NCBI GenBank assembly: GCA_036004685.1
Contig: DASYRE010000016.1
Location: 48,330-112,329, forward strand
Direction: 5' to 3'
Length of the DNA: 64,000 nt
Source of the DNA: Candidatus Polarisedimenticolia bacterium
Lineage (GTDB): Bacteria > Acidobacteriota > Polarisedimenticolia > Gp22-AA2 > AA152
Shown: positions 42,535 through 55,182 of the stretch, piece after piece
Layout: each line of letters begins with the position of its first letter
Numbering within the stretch: position 1 is the stretch's first letter
Made by a program: the position numbers and the translations under genes
Notes under the pieces: generated by a model
What the model was told of the DNA's origin: nothing
Database searches by the model: none
What the model saw: only the letters and a program-made list of their open reading frames with translations

Positions 42535-43127
42535 GTCCGGCCGCGGCCGCCCGCGCGGTGTTCCTGGATCGCGACGGGACCCTCGCCGAGGAGGTCGGCT
42601 ACGTGAACCATGCGTCGCGGCTGCGGCTCCTTCCCGGCTCAGCCGCGGCGCTGCGGCGCATCCGCGAGGCGGGACTCCTGTCCGTCGTGGTCACCAACCA
42701 ATCCGGGGTGGCGCGCGACTACTTCGAGGAGGCGATCGTGCATCAGGCCCACGAAAGGCTCCGGGGGCTCCTGGCGGCCGAGGGGACGTCGGTCGACGCC
42801 GTCTATTACTGCCCGCACCACCCCCGCGAGGGGATCCCCCCCTATCGCCAGGACTGCGATTGCCGCAAGCCTCTGCCGGGAATGCTGCTGCGCGCCTCCC
42901 GCGAGCTGGGGATCGATCTGGCGCGCTCGTATATGGTGGGCGACGGCGTCGTCGACGTGGGGGCGGGCCGCGCCGCGGGAACCACCACCATCCTGGTGCT
43001 CACCGGTTACGGCCGGGGTCACTTCGAGCACCGGCGCCACCTCTGGACGGTGCAGCCCGACCACGTCGCCGAGGATCTCGGCGCCGCCGTCGATTGGATC
43101 CTGGAGCGGGAGCGAGGGTCCCGATGA
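42531..43127 (+). CDS. gmhB: D-glycero-beta-D-manno-heptose 1,7-bisphosphate 7-phosphatase GmhB
   Basis: 198 aa HAD-III phosphatase for the ADP-heptose pathway. Nucleophile motif FLDRDGTL near residues 11-18, TNQSGVARDYF near 55-65 and a zinc site typical of GmhB: CPHHP near 90 and CDCRKP near 105. The catalytic Lys/Asp end motif is MVGDGVVDV. It overlaps the acyltransferase gene by 4 bp (ATGA) and the kinase gene by 4 bp. Confidence 0.93.
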   Translation: MSPAAAARAVFLDRDGTLAEEVGYVNHASRLRLLPGSAAALRRIREAGLLSVVVTNQSGVARDYFEEAIVHQAHERLRGLLAAEGTSVDAVYYCPHHPREGIPPYRQDCDCRKPLPGMLLRASRELGIDLARSYMVGDGVVDVGAGRAAGTTTILVLTGYGRGHFEHRRHLWTVQPDHVAEDLGAAVDWILERERGSR

Positions 43128-44152
43128 GCCCAAGTCCGCGCGCCCCCGATCCCGCTCGGTTGAGCGAGCTCCTGGAAAGATTCTCCGGCGTGACCGTTCT
43201 GGTGCTCGCGGATCTTGTGCAGGACGAGTTCCGGTACGGCGAGAGCTCCCGTATCTCGCGCGAGGCGCCGGTCCTCATCCTGAACCACCGGCGGACCGAC
43301 CTCCTCCCCGGAGGGGGCGCCAACGCGGTGGCCAACCTCAAGGCGCTCGGAGCTCGTCCCGTGACCGTGGGGCGCCTGGGGGACGACGTGTCGGGGGAGG
43401 CGCTCCTGTCGACGTTCGCGCGGCGCGGCATCGCGACGTCGCTCATCTGGAGCCACGAGAGCTACCACACCCCCACCAAGACGCGCATTCTCGCGGGCGG
43501 CGCCCACTCCGTGAAGCAGCAGGTGGTGCGCATCGATCAGGGAGAGCCCGTGGCGCTCACGGCGAGCGAGGAAGATCTCCTGTTGAAGAACCTCAAGGCG
43601 GGAGCCGCCGGAGCCGCCGGCCTCCTCGTCTCGGACTACGGGTACGGCTTGGTGCATCCCGGGAACGTTACGCCGATCCTGTCCCTGGCGCGCGGCCTGC
43701 GGCTGCCGGTGGTCGTCGACTCGCGAAGTCAGATTTCGATCTTCCGGGGCGTCGCCGCGGCCGCGCCGAACCTCGAGGAGGCCGAGAAGGCGACCGGCAT
43801 CGCGGTGGGCAACGACACCGGCGCCCTGGAGCGGGCCGGATGGCGCCTCAAGGAGATGATCGAGGCCGAGGCGGTGATGGTCACGCTGGGAAGCCGCGGT
43901 CTCGCGCTCTTCGCCGAGGCGAGCGCGGCGATCCATATTCCCGTCTTCGGGACGGACGAAGTGGCCGACGTCACCGGCGCCGGGGACACGGTGGCGGCCG
44001 CGTTCACGCTGGCGCGGCTCTCTGGCGGAAGCTTCCTCGAGGCGGCGACGCTCGCGAACATCGCCGCGGGCCTGGTGGTCCTGAAGCGCGGTACGGCGAC
44101 CGTGTCTCCGGACGAGATGCGGAGGGCCATGGCGGGCCTCCCGCGGCCATGA
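43124..44152 (+). CDS. D-glycero-beta-D-manno-heptose-7-phosphate kinase (HldE N-terminal half type)
   Basis: 342 aa PfkB-family kinase producing heptose 1,7-bisphosphate. Typical features are LLPGGGANAVANLKAL near residue 62, the substrate region around TKTRILAG near 120, and the PfkB signature VTGAGDTVAAAF near 285. In E. coli this domain is fused to the adenylyltransferase as HldE. Here it is a separate gene (RfaE domain I), followed by the transferase with an ATGA overlap. Confidence 0.93.
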   Translation: MSPSPRAPDPARLSELLERFSGVTVLVLADLVQDEFRYGESSRISREAPVLILNHRRTDLLPGGGANAVANLKALGARPVTVGRLGDDVSGEALLSTFARRGIATSLIWSHESYHTPTKTRILAGGAHSVKQQVVRIDQGEPVALTASEEDLLLKNLKAGAAGAAGLLVSDYGYGLVHPGNVTPILSLARGLRLPVVVDSRSQISIFRGVAAAAPNLEEAEKATGIAVGNDTGALERAGWRLKEMIEAEAVMVTLGSRGLALFAEASAAIHIPVFGTDEVADVTGAGDTVAAAFTLARLSGGSFLEAATLANIAAGLVVLKRGTATVSPDEMRRAMAGLPRP

Positions 44153-44649
44153 TCGCCGACCGATCGGGGAAGATCGCGGCAAGGGAGGATCTGGCCGCAC
44201 TCCTGGCGCGCCAGCGCGCCGCCGGGAAACGGATTGCCCTGGCGAACGGCATCTTCGACCTTCTCCACGTCGGGCACGTGCGCTACCTCGAAGCCGCCCG
44301 CCGGGAGGCCGACGTGCTCGTCGTGGCGCTCAACAGCGACCGCTCGGCGCGCGCCCTCAAGGGCCCCGGACGCCCTCTCATCCCCGAAGCCGAGCGCGCC
44401 GAGATCCTCGCGGCCCTGGCCTGCGTCGACTACGTGACGGTCTTCGACGAGGAGACCGCGGCCGCCCTGATCGTCAGGATTGCGCCCGACGTGCATTGCA
44501 AAGGCACCGATTACCGCGCCGAGAGCGTCCCCGAGCGGGAGGCGGTCCTGAAGGCGGGAGGGAGGATTCGGATCGTCGGGGATCCGAAGGAGCACGCCAC
44601 GCGCGACTTGATCGCGGCAATCGTGAGACAGTTCTCGCGAGGAGAATGA
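44149..44649 (+). CDS. D-glycero-beta-D-manno-heptose 1-phosphate adenylyltransferase (HldE C-terminal half type)
   Basis: 166 aa. The cytidylyltransferase-like signature is GIFDLLHVGHVRYL near residues 38-51 (HxGH). VVALNSDRSARALKGPGRP and KGTDYRAESVPE follow, with the expected Arg/Lys. It makes ADP-heptose for the inner core of LPS. It is the last gene of the operon and meets carB head to tail-end 27 bp later. Confidence 0.93.
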   Translation: MIADRSGKIAAREDLAALLARQRAAGKRIALANGIFDLLHVGHVRYLEAARREADVLVVALNSDRSARALKGPGRPLIPEAERAEILAALACVDYVTVFDEETAAALIVRIAPDVHCKGTDYRAESVPEREAVLKAGGRIRIVGDPKEHATRDLIAAIVRQFSRGE

Positions 44650-44676
44650 GACTGCCGCTCGGCTCGCCACCGGCGC

Positions 44677-47898
<3,222 letters not shown>

Positions 47899-47920
47899 GG
47901 ATCCCTCGGAGGGAACGGTG

Positions 47921-47947
47921 AAAAAAAAGGGGAGCGTGACGCTCCCC
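47921..47947 (-). terminator. Intrinsic terminator of the ribosomal protein superoperon
   Basis: On the minus strand GGGGAGCG-TCA-CGCTCCCC, an 8-bp GC-rich stem with a 3-nt loop, is followed by eight T. It lies 27 bp after rplQ and 23 bp before the carB start, so carB must be transcribed by read-through or from a promoter too weak to see here. Confidence 0.9.
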
Positions 47948-47973
47948 CGGGTCCAGCGAATGCCGCGTCGAAG

Positions 47974-48576
47974 CTACCGGGCCGGCTTCTTCTTCCCCCG
48001 GGCACCCTTCGGAGCCGCTTTCTCCTTCTGCTTCCCGGCGCCCGCCGCCTTTTTCTTCGCGCTCTTCGGCTTCGGCTCCTCGTGGGCGTGGTCGTGGTCG
48101 TGATCGTGCCCCTCGGCGTGGCCCTCCTCCGTCTGTGTCGCTGCGGCAGCATCCGGGGCGGCCGCTTTCTTCGCTTTCCGCCCCTTCCTGCCCTTCTTGC
48201 CGCCCTTGTCGAAGACGGGCTCCGAGCCGAGCAGCTCGAGGATCGCCATCTCCGCGCCGTCGCCGCTGCGCCATCCGAGCTTCAGGATCCGGCTGTAGCC
48301 GCCGTTCCGCTGGGCGAACCGGGGGCCGAGCGTGTCGAACAGCGTCTTGACGACCGCCTTGTCCTGGATGGACCGGGCGACGAGCCGGCGGCTGTGCAGA
48401 TCGTCGCGGCGGGCCAGGGTGATGAGCTTCTCCGCGAACGGGCGCAGCTCCTTCGCCTTCGGAAGCGTCGTCGCGATGCGGCCTTTGGCGAACAGCGAGG
48501 TCGACAGGTTGCGCAGGAGCGACATCCGGTGGGCGGTCGTCCTTCCCAGCTTGCGTAGCGCCTTTCCGTGCCTCAT
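47974..48576 (-). CDS. rplQ: 50S ribosomal protein L17 with long low-complexity tail
   Basis: 200 aa; L17 is about 120-130 aa in most bacteria. Residues 1-116 are L17 ([51 protein letters not shown]). The remaining ~80 residues are Lys/Ala-rich with a tract of His and Asp ([17 protein letters not shown]). Last gene of the operon, 27 bp before the terminator. Confidence 0.94.
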   Translation of the reverse strand: MRHGKALRKLGRTTAHRMSLLRNLSTSLFAKGRIATTLPKAKELRPFAEKLITLARRDDLHSRRLVARSIQDKAVVKTLFDTLGPRFAQRNGGYSRILKLGWRSGDGAEMAILELLGSEPVFDKGGKKGRKGRKAKKAAAPDAAAATQTEEGHAEGHDHDHDHAHEEPKPKSAKKKAAGAGKQKEKAAPKGARGKKKPAR

Positions 48577-48598
48577 GGGCGATCCTCTCCCCGGCCCG

Positions 48599-49606
48599 TC
48601 ACTTCGCCATCGGGGCGGGCTCGTCGAGCTTCATCCCGAGCGACAGCCCCATCTCCGCCAGGATCTCCTTGATCTCGTTCAGCGACTTCCGGCCGAAATT
48701 CTTCGTCTTCAGCATCTCCCCCTCGGAGCGCTGGACGAGGTCGCGGATCGTCCGGATTTCGGCGTTCTTCAGACAGTTGTAGGAGCGCACCGAGAGCTCG
48801 AGCTCCTCCACGGAGCGGTTCAGGTTCTCGTTGAGCTTTTCCCGCTCCTTGTCGATCTCCTTCTCGCCGCCCTCTTCGATCTCCTCGAAGTTGATGAAGA
48901 TGGCGAGGTGATCCTTGATCAGCTTGGAGCCGAGCGCCACGGCGTCCACCGGGGCGACGGCCCCGTTGGTCCAGACCTCGATCGTCAGCTTGTCGTAGTC
49001 GGTCGTCTGGCCCAGCCGCGCGTCCTCCACCGTATAGTTCACTTTCTTCACGGGGGAATGCACCGAGTCGATGGGGATGTATCCGAGGGGCAGGTCCGGC
49101 TCGAAGTTCCGGTCGGCGGACACGTAGCCGCGCCCCTGCCGGACGCGCATCTCGATGTTGAGCTTCCCCTCTTCCTGGAGAGTGGCGAGATGCACCTCGG
49201 GATCGAGGATCTGCACGTTCGGGTTCGTCTCGATGTCGCCCGCCTTGACGTCCCCGGCCCCTTCCGAGCGCAGGTAGATGGTCTGGGGATGATCCACGTT
49301 CATCTTCAGCGGAACCTGCTTCAAGTTCAGGATCAAGTCGGTCGCATCCTCCACGACGCCCGGGATCGAGGTGAACTCGTGGAGCACGCCATCGATCTTC
49401 ACCGCAGTGATGGCGGCGCCCTCGACGCTCGAGAGCAGCACCCGTCTCATGGCGTTGCCGATCGTCGTCCCGAAGCCCCTCTCGAAGGGCTGCGCGTAGA
49501 ACTCGCCGTAGGTTCCCGTCAAGGTCTCCCGATTGCACTCGAGGCGCTTGGGGCGTTGAAAGTCTTTCCAAAGCATTCCGATGTCTCCCGATGATGTGCG
49601 CCGCAT
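48599..49606 (-). CDS. rpoA: RNA polymerase alpha subunit
   Basis: 335 aa. The N-terminal assembly domain (residues ~10-240) includes [17 protein letters not shown] and the dimer contacts; the C-terminal domain (about 255-320) has [13 protein letters not shown] and [13 protein letters not shown], the helix-hairpin-helix that binds UP elements and activators. In the alpha operon between rpsD and rplQ, as in most bacteria. Confidence 0.97.
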   Translation of the reverse strand: MRRTSSGDIGMLWKDFQRPKRLECNRETLTGTYGEFYAQPFERGFGTTIGNAMRRVLLSSVEGAAITAVKIDGVLHEFTSIPGVVEDATDLILNLKQVPLKMNVDHPQTIYLRSEGAGDVKAGDIETNPNVQILDPEVHLATLQEEGKLNIEMRVRQGRGYVSADRNFEPDLPLGYIPIDSVHSPVKKVNYTVEDARLGQTTDYDKLTIEVWTNGAVAPVDAVALGSKLIKDHLAIFINFEEIEEGGEKEIDKEREKLNENLNRSVEELELSVRSYNCLKNAEIRTIRDLVQRSEGEMLKTKNFGRKSLNEIKEILAEMGLSLGMKLDEPAPMAK

Positions 49607-49631
49607 GGGACCCGGAGAGGTCTTGGCGGCT

Positions 49632-50258
49632 TCACTTCGAATAGAGCTCGATGATCATCTGCTCCTGGATCGGCAGCGTGATGCTGTCGCGGGTCGGCAG
49701 AGCCGTCACGGTCCCCCTGAGTCCGTCGGAGTCGAGCGCCAGCCAGGGCGGAAGCCCCCGGCCTTTGGCGTGGTCCACGGAGGCCAGGAGGAACACGTTC
49801 TTCTTGATCCGGTCCTTCAGGCTGATCGTGTCGCCCGACTTGACCAGGTAGGAAATGACGTCGACCTTCCGGTCGTTCACCCGGACGTGCCCGTGGCTGA
49901 TGAGCTGGCGGGACTGCCACCGCGAGGAGGCGAGCCCCAGCCGGAACACGACGTTGTCGAGCCGGCGCTCGAGGAGCTGGAGCAGCACCTCGCCGGTGAT
50001 GCCCTTCTTGCGGACGGCCTGCTGGTAGGCGAGGTGGAACTGGTTCTCGAGCATCCCGTAGATCCGCTTCACCTTCTGCTTCTCGCGCAGCTGGATCCCG
50101 TACCCCTGGACCTTGGTGCGCCGCTTACCGTGCTGCCCCGGGGCGAAGCGCCTCTTCTCGACGGCACATTTCTCCGAGAAGCAGCGCTCGCCCTTCAGGA
50201 AGAGCTTCATCCCTTCCCGGCGGCATAATCGACAAACCGGACCGCGAGTTCTTGCCAA
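49632..50258 (-). CDS. rpsD: 30S ribosomal protein S4
   Basis: 208 aa primary assembly protein of the small subunit. Features include [18 protein letters not shown] at the N-terminus (four Cys, zinc-binding type S4), [14 protein letters not shown], and the S4 RNA-binding domain [14 protein letters not shown] with [12 protein letters not shown]. In E. coli S4 represses its own operon; that is inferred here only. Confidence 0.97.
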   Translation of the reverse strand: MARTRGPVCRLCRREGMKLFLKGERCFSEKCAVEKRRFAPGQHGKRRTKVQGYGIQLREKQKVKRIYGMLENQFHLAYQQAVRKKGITGEVLLQLLERRLDNVVFRLGLASSRWQSRQLISHGHVRVNDRKVDVISYLVKSGDTISLKDRIKKNVFLLASVDHAKGRGLPPWLALDSDGLRGTVTALPTRDSITLPIQEQMIIELYSK

Positions 50259-50315
50259 GTGTTCTCCCCTTTCCGAAATCCGCCTGGTAAAGTCCGACGA
50301 GCCCCGCCGCTTCCC

Positions 50316-50783
50316 TCACACCCGCCGGCGCTTGGGAGGGCGGCAACCATTGTGGGGAATCGGCGTGACGTCCTTGATCGCCTTGATCTCCATGCCGATG
50401 GACTGAAGCGCCCGAATCGACGACTCCCTTCCCGAGCCCGGCCCCTTCACCCTCACCTCCAGGGAGCGCACGCCGTGCTCCTTGGCCGCGTTTCCCGCCG
50501 CCTGCGCCGCCATCTGCGCGGCGAAGGGAGTCCCCTTCCGGGATCCCTTGAAGGCGAGGCAGCCCGCGGAGGACCAGGCGAGGACGTTGCCCTGCATGTC
50601 GGTGATCGTGATCACCGTATTGTTGAACGTGGCGTGAATGTGGGCCACCGCCATCGGAACGTTCTTCTTCTCCTTGCCGCGGACCCGCTTCACCGGCGCC
50701 GCGGCGGACTTGGCGCCCGCTTCTCCCGCCGCCGGCGATTCCGGCTTGGCTTCGACTTCTTTCGCTCTCTTTTCCTCGGCCAT
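50316..50783 (-). CDS. rpsK: 30S ribosomal protein S11 with N-terminal extension
   Basis: 155 aa. The S11 core begins near residue 40 at [16 protein letters not shown] and ends with [12 protein letters not shown]. Before it lies an extension of about 35 residues rich in Glu, Ala, Lys and Pro, longer than usual (S11 is about 130 aa). Six bases from rpsM. Confidence 0.96.
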   Translation of the reverse strand: MAEEKRAKEVEAKPESPAAGEAGAKSAAAPVKRVRGKEKKNVPMAVAHIHATFNNTVITITDMQGNVLAWSSAGCLAFKGSRKGTPFAAQMAAQAAGNAAKEHGVRSLEVRVKGPGSGRESSIRALQSIGMEIKAIKDVTPIPHNGCRPPKRRRV

Positions 50784-50789
50784 GCTCTC

Positions 50790-51179
50790 CTATCCCTTCT
50801 TTCCGACCGGCGCTTTCTTCTTGCCGGCGACCGTGCGGCGAGGACCCTTGCGGGTGCGCGCGTTGGTGTGGGTGCGCTGCCCTCTCACCGGCAGGTTGCG
50901 GCGGTGCCGCATGCCGCGATAGCAGCCGATGTCGATGAGGCGCTTGATGTCCATCGAGACGTTCTTCCGCACGTCTCCCTCGACCTGCCCTTCGTCCTGG
51001 ATCACGTCGCGAATCTTGCGGACCTCTTCCTCGGAGAGATCCTTCACCTTCACGTCGGGAGAGACTCCCGCCTTCTCCAGGATGTGGTTCGACCGCGAGC
51101 GGCCGATGCCGTGGATGTAGGTCAGGGCGACCTCGACGCGCTTGTTCTGGGGCAGGTCCACGCCGGCGATGCGAGCCAA
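50790..51179 (-). CDS. rpsM: 30S ribosomal protein S13
   Basis: 129 aa. Begins [21 protein letters not shown], keeps the helix-two-turn-helix region [11 protein letters not shown], and ends in the basic tail with [16 protein letters not shown] that contacts the tRNA and the P site. Confidence 0.97.
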   Translation of the reverse strand: MARIAGVDLPQNKRVEVALTYIHGIGRSRSNHILEKAGVSPDVKVKDLSEEEVRKIRDVIQDEGQVEGDVRKNVSMDIKRLIDIGCYRGMRHRRNLPVRGQRTHTNARTRKGPRRTVAGKKKAPVGKKG

Positions 51180-51239
51180 GCTCCGACCTCCTTCTCTGGT
51201 TCGCCCGCCGCGGCCCGGCTTCGGGGCGGCGGGGTGGAA

Positions 51240-51353
51240 TTATCCTTGCCGCTGCTTGTGCTTCGGGTTCGGACAGATAATCCGGATCACCCCGCGGCGG
51301 CGGATGACCTTGCACTTCGCGCAAATCTTCTTCACGGACGCTCGGACTTTCAC
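51240..51353 (-). CDS. rpmJ: 50S ribosomal protein L36
   Basis: 37 aa from a GTG start, [20 protein letters not shown] then [13 protein letters not shown]. The zinc ligands of the Cys-containing L36 form are present (CxxC, C, H). Too short for routine gene calling but placed between infA and rpsM, as is standard. Confidence 0.95.
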   Translation of the reverse strand: MKVRASVKKICAKCKVIRRRGVIRIICPNPKHKQRQG

Positions 51354-51382
51354 GCTTCCCTTCCTCTCGACGCGTCAGCCGC

Positions 51383-51601
51383 TCACTTGTAGCGGTAGAC
51401 GATCCGTCCCCGGGTCAGATCGTAGGGCGACAGCTCCACCAGCACCCGGTCCCCCGGCAGAATCCTGATAAAGTTCTTCCTCATCCTTCCCGAGATGTGG
51501 GCCAGCACCTTGTGCTTGTTGTCCATCTCAACGCGGAACATCGCGTTCGGCAAGGGCTCCAGGACCGTGGCTTCCACCTGAATCGCTTCGTCTCGCGGCA
51601 A
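51383..51601 (-). CDS. infA: Translation initiation factor IF-1
   Basis: 72 aa OB-fold protein. Standard phrases [38 protein letters not shown] and [12 protein letters not shown]. It binds the A site during 30S initiation. 12 bp after the map gene. Confidence 0.97.
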   Translation of the reverse strand: MPRDEAIQVEATVLEPLPNAMFRVEMDNKHKVLAHISGRMRKNFIRILPGDRVLVELSPYDLTRGRIVYRYK

Positions 51602-51613
51602 TGAATCGATCTC

Positions 51614-52360
51614 CTAGGATCCCAAGACCCGGGTGCCCTGCGCCGTGATGGCCAGGCACCGCTCGAAGTGGGCGGAAAGACCGCCGTCCAGCGTCACCGC
51701 GGTCCAGCCGTCGGGGAGGACCCGGACCTCGGGCGTCCCCTGGTTCACCATCGGCTCGACCGCCAGGACCAGCCCCTCCCGCAGGACCGGCCCCGTCCCC
51801 GGGGTGCCGTAATTCGGCACCTGGGGATCCTCGTGCAGCGAGGTTCCGATGCCGTGGCCGACGAACTCTCGGACGACCGAGAATCCCGCCGACTCGACGT
51901 GGCCCTGGATGGCGGAGCCGATGTCGGAAAGGTGCCCGCCGGGCCTGGCCGCCTCGATCCCCTTCGCCAGCGCCGCGCGCGTCACGTCGAGGAGCCTGCG
52001 GGCCTCCTCCGGGACGCTCCCCACCGGCACGGTGCGGGCCGAATCGCCGTAGTAGCCGTCCAGCAGGACTCCGAAATCGAGGCTGACGATGTCCCCTTCC
52101 TTCAGCTCCTTCTTCTTCGAGGGGATCCCGTGGATCACCTCTTCGTTCACCGAGGCGCACAAGGAGCGCGTGTACCCCCGGTAGCCCTTGAAGGCCGGCT
52201 TGGCCCCCGATTTCAACGCCATCTCCTCCGAGACACGATCGAGATCCCAGGTCGTCACTCCCGGAGCCACCATGCGCTCCAGGGCGTCCAGGATCTTGAG
52301 GACCAGGGCGTTGGCCCGATCCAGCGACTCAATCTCCGCCGGCGACTTGAGGAGAATCAT
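51614..52360 (-). CDS. map: Type I methionine aminopeptidase
   Basis: 248 aa. The metal ligands of the MAP fold are visible: Asp in SLDFG near residue 93, Asp in GDSART near 104, His in GHGIG near 167, Glu in AVEPM near 200 and Glu in AHFE near 231. Removes the initiator Met. The gene overlaps adk by 4 bp; cotranscription with adk, secY and infA is typical. Confidence 0.96.
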   Translation of the reverse strand: MILLKSPAEIESLDRANALVLKILDALERMVAPGVTTWDLDRVSEEMALKSGAKPAFKGYRGYTRSLCASVNEEVIHGIPSKKKELKEGDIVSLDFGVLLDGYYGDSARTVPVGSVPEEARRLLDVTRAALAKGIEAARPGGHLSDIGSAIQGHVESAGFSVVREFVGHGIGTSLHEDPQVPNYGTPGTGPVLREGLVLAVEPMVNQGTPEVRVLPDGWTAVTLDGGLSAHFERCLAITAQGTRVLGS

Positions 52361-53010
52361 CGCGGGACCTCTTCCAGCGCCTCGGCGATTCTCCCAAAGA
52401 CCTCGTCCGGAGTCCCCGTCGCGTCGACCTCGAAGAGCAGCCCGCTCTCCCGGTAGAACTCGAGAAGCGGCAGGGTCTGGGTCGTATAGACCCGGAGACG
52501 CTCGCGGACGATCTCCTCGCGGTCATCCGCCCGCTGCATCAGCTCGTTGCCGCACACGTCGCAGATTCCTATCCGGCGCGGCGGCTTGTTCGCGACGTGG
52601 TACCCGGCGCCGCACGTTCCGCAGAGGCGGCGACCGGTCAGGCGCGACAGCAGCTCCGTCTCGGGAAGCCTCAGGGCCAGGACCCGGTCGAGCCGCCTCC
52701 CCGACTTCTCGAGGAACTCCGACAGCCTTCGTGCCTGCGCGAGGTTCCTGGGATAGCCGTCCAGGAGAAAGCCCGCCGCGCACTCCGGATCCCGCAGGCG
52801 CTCTTCCACCATCTGCGCCACGAGATCGTCGGGGATCAGCTCCCCCCGTTCCATCATACCGCGCGCCGCGAGCCCCAGCGGCGTGCCCCGCTTCACCGCT
52901 TCCCGCAGCATGTCGCCGGCGGAAAGGTGGACGACCCCGATCCTCTCCCGGAGCCGTACCGCCTGGGTCCCTTTCCCGGCTCCTGGCGGGCCCATCAGGA
53001 GCAGGTTCAC
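52357..53010 (-). CDS. adk: Adenylate kinase (zinc-type LID)
   Basis: 217 aa. P-loop GPPGAGKGTQA at residues 7-17. The LID contains two Cys pairs, CGTCG near 130 and CDVC near 150, so it is of the zinc-bearing type. The DGYPRN AMP/ATP-binding Asp motif is near 84. Overlaps map by 4 bp; 3 bp behind secY. Confidence 0.97.
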   Translation of the reverse strand: MNLLLMGPPGAGKGTQAVRLRERIGVVHLSAGDMLREAVKRGTPLGLAARGMMERGELIPDDLVAQMVEERLRDPECAAGFLLDGYPRNLAQARRLSEFLEKSGRRLDRVLALRLPETELLSRLTGRRLCGTCGAGYHVANKPPRRIGICDVCGNELMQRADDREEIVRERLRVYTTQTLPLLEFYRESGLLFEVDATGTPDEVFGRIAEALEEVPR

Positions 53011-53013
53011 CCG

Positions 53014-54408
53014 CTACCCCCGCCGTCCCTTGATCCGCGCTCCCTTCAGGAACCCCTCGTAGTGCCGCATGATGAGCTGCGACTCGACCTGCTGGACCGT
53101 GTCCATGGCCACGCCCACGACGATCAAGAGGGACGTTCCGCCGAACACGAACTTGACGTTGAGCCCCTTCGACAGGAAGTCGGGAAGAATGTACTCCAGA
53201 CCCGGTCCGATGAGAGGAATCGCCCCGACGTTGAACCCCGAGATCAGGATCGTCGGAAGCAGGGCGATCAGGGCCAGGTAAATCGAGCCGACGAAGGTCA
53301 GGCGCGTCAGGACGTTGTCGATAAACTCCGCGGTCCGCCGGCCGGGCCGGATCCCGGGAATGAAGCCGCCGAACTTCTGGAGATTGTCGGCCGTGTCCAT
53401 CGGATTGAAGATGATCGAGACGTAGAAATAGCAGAAGAAGATGATGAACAGGAAATACAGCATGTGGTGCAGCGGCATCGAGAAGTCGAACTGGTGAATG
53501 AGGTCCCGCGCCCAGGGAGTCTTCTGGACCCAGGGAATCTGCCCCAGCGTCTGGAAGATGGAGAGGATCGACGAGGCGAAGATGACGGGAATCACCCCTC
53601 CGGTGTTCAGCCGCAGCGGAAGATGGGTCGACAAGCCTCCATAGGTCCGCCTCCCCACGACCCGCCGGGCGTACTGCACGGGAATGCGCCGCTGCGCCCG
53701 CTCGACGAAGACGATCGCCGCCACGACGAGGACCATGATGACGAGGAGCGCGACGAGCGTGATCATCCCGATGTTCCCGGTCATCAGGTCTTCCACGGTG
53801 GCGAGCACCGCGTGGGGGAGGTTCACCACGATTCCGGCGAAGATGATCAACGAAATGCCGTTGCCGATCCCGCGCTCCGAAATCTGCTCTCCGAGCCACA
53901 TGATGAACGCGGTCCCGGTGGTCAGCGTGAGGATCGTCATGAACTCGAACCCGATCCCCGGATGGACCACCACCTGCGGCCCGCCGGAGGTCGCGAAGTT
54001 CTCCAGCCACAGCGAGATGCCGTACGACTGGACGACGCTGAGCACCACCGTGCCGTAGCGCGTCCACTGGGTGATCTTCCGGCGGCCCGCCTCGCCCCCT
54101 TCCTTGGAGAGCTTCTCGAGGTAAGGCCAGATGACGGTGAGCAGCTGGAGAATGATGGAGGCCGAGATGTACGGCATGATTCCGAGGGCGAAGATCGTCA
54201 GCCTCCGGAGGTTGCCGCCGGAGAAGAGATCCAGGAAGCCGAGCAGGGAGCCGGCCTGCTGCTTGAAGAAGGCGTCCAGCGCCTCGAAGTTGATCCCCGG
54301 GACCGGAACGTGGCCGCCAATCCGGTAGACGGCGAGCAGCGCGAAGGTATAGAACACCCGCCTTCTCAAGTCGGGGATGTTGAAGATGTTCTTGATGCTG
54401 TTGATCAT
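53014..54408 (-). CDS. secY: Preprotein translocase subunit SecY
   Basis: 464 aa with ten membrane helices forming the protein-conducting channel. Family features visible: GINFEALDAFF near the first loop, GIMPYISASIILQLL near helix 2, plug and gating residues, GVIPVIFASSILSI near residue 270, and RGRRTAEFID-like (RPGRRTAEFIDNVL) in the cytosolic loop that contacts SecA and the ribosome. Confidence 0.97.
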   Translation of the reverse strand: MINSIKNIFNIPDLRRRVFYTFALLAVYRIGGHVPVPGINFEALDAFFKQQAGSLLGFLDLFSGGNLRRLTIFALGIMPYISASIILQLLTVIWPYLEKLSKEGGEAGRRKITQWTRYGTVVLSVVQSYGISLWLENFATSGGPQVVVHPGIGFEFMTILTLTTGTAFIMWLGEQISERGIGNGISLIIFAGIVVNLPHAVLATVEDLMTGNIGMITLVALLVIMVLVVAAIVFVERAQRRIPVQYARRVVGRRTYGGLSTHLPLRLNTGGVIPVIFASSILSIFQTLGQIPWVQKTPWARDLIHQFDFSMPLHHMLYFLFIIFFCYFYVSIIFNPMDTADNLQKFGGFIPGIRPGRRTAEFIDNVLTRLTFVGSIYLALIALLPTILISGFNVGAIPLIGPGLEYILPDFLSKGLNVKFVFGGTSLLIVVGVAMDTVQQVESQLIMRHYEGFLKGARIKGRRG

Positions 54409-54477
54409 CGCCTGGAACTCCGTCTCGTCACGCCTTCCCTCACGCTTCGGCGCCGCGCCGCCTCAAGGGATCCGCCG

Positions 54478-54957
54478 TCAGGCGGAGAGGATCTCGACGG
54501 TCCCGCCGGCGGCCTCGACCTTGGCGCGCGCCTGCTTGCTGATCCGGTGCACTTTCACCTTCAGGCCGGCCGGGCAATCGCCGCGCGCCAGGAGCACGAC
54601 GCCGCCCCGCACCCGCTTCAGGATGCCGCTGGCCACCAGGCTCTCCGGGGTGACCTCTCCCTGGAACCCGGCCATCTGATCCAGGTTCACCACCGTGAAC
54701 TCCTTCCGGAACAGGTTCTTGAAGCCGCGCTTCGGAACCCGGCGGTGCAGCGGCATCTGCCCGCCTTCAAACCCTCGCTGCCGCGAGAACCCGGATCGCG
54801 AGAGCTGCCCCTTGTTGCCCGCGCCCGCCGTCTTGCCGTTCCCCGATCCCGGCCCGCGGCCGACACGCCATTTCTTGCGGCGCGAGCCGGCGGCGGCGCG
54901 CAGCGATTCGAGGCCGATCTCCTTCGTCTTCTGCGTCACCTTCTTTTTTCGGGGCAC
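54478..54957 (-). CDS. rplO: 50S ribosomal protein L15
   Basis: 159 aa. The Gly/Arg-rich N-terminal region (KKWRVGRGPGSGNGKTAGAG) and FEGGQMPLHRRVPKRGF mark L15, with the globular domain at the C-terminus. The N-terminus, PRKKKVTQKTKEI, is longer than usual. Confidence 0.95.
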   Translation of the reverse strand: MPRKKKVTQKTKEIGLESLRAAAGSRRKKWRVGRGPGSGNGKTAGAGNKGQLSRSGFSRQRGFEGGQMPLHRRVPKRGFKNLFRKEFTVVNLDQMAGFQGEVTPESLVASGILKRVRGGVVLLARGDCPAGLKVKVHRISKQARAKVEAAGGTVEILSA

Positions 54958-54975
54958 GAGGTTCTCCTTAGACGC

Positions 54976-55182
54976 CTATTCGCCCACCACCCGGACCAAG
55001 TGGGGAATGGTCGCCACCATTCCCCGGACGGCCGGATTGTCGGGGCGCACCACCGTCTGGTTCAGGCGACGGAATCCCAGCGATCGCAGCGTCCGCTTCT
55101 GATCCTCCGGCGCGCCGATGCCGCTGCGCACCTGGACGATCTCAATGGTCTTGCCCTTCCGCTTGGCGGTCCGCTTCGCCAT
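54976..55182 (-). CDS. rpmD: 50S ribosomal protein L30
   Basis: 68 aa: [34 protein letters not shown]. The start overlaps the 3' end of rpsE by 41 bp in another frame; the first ten residues are basic and may be an extension. Translation is likely coupled to rpsE. Confidence 0.93.
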   Translation of the reverse strand: MAKRTAKRKGKTIEIVQVRSGIGAPEDQKRTLRSLGFRRLNQTVVRPDNPAVRGMVATIPHLVRVVGE

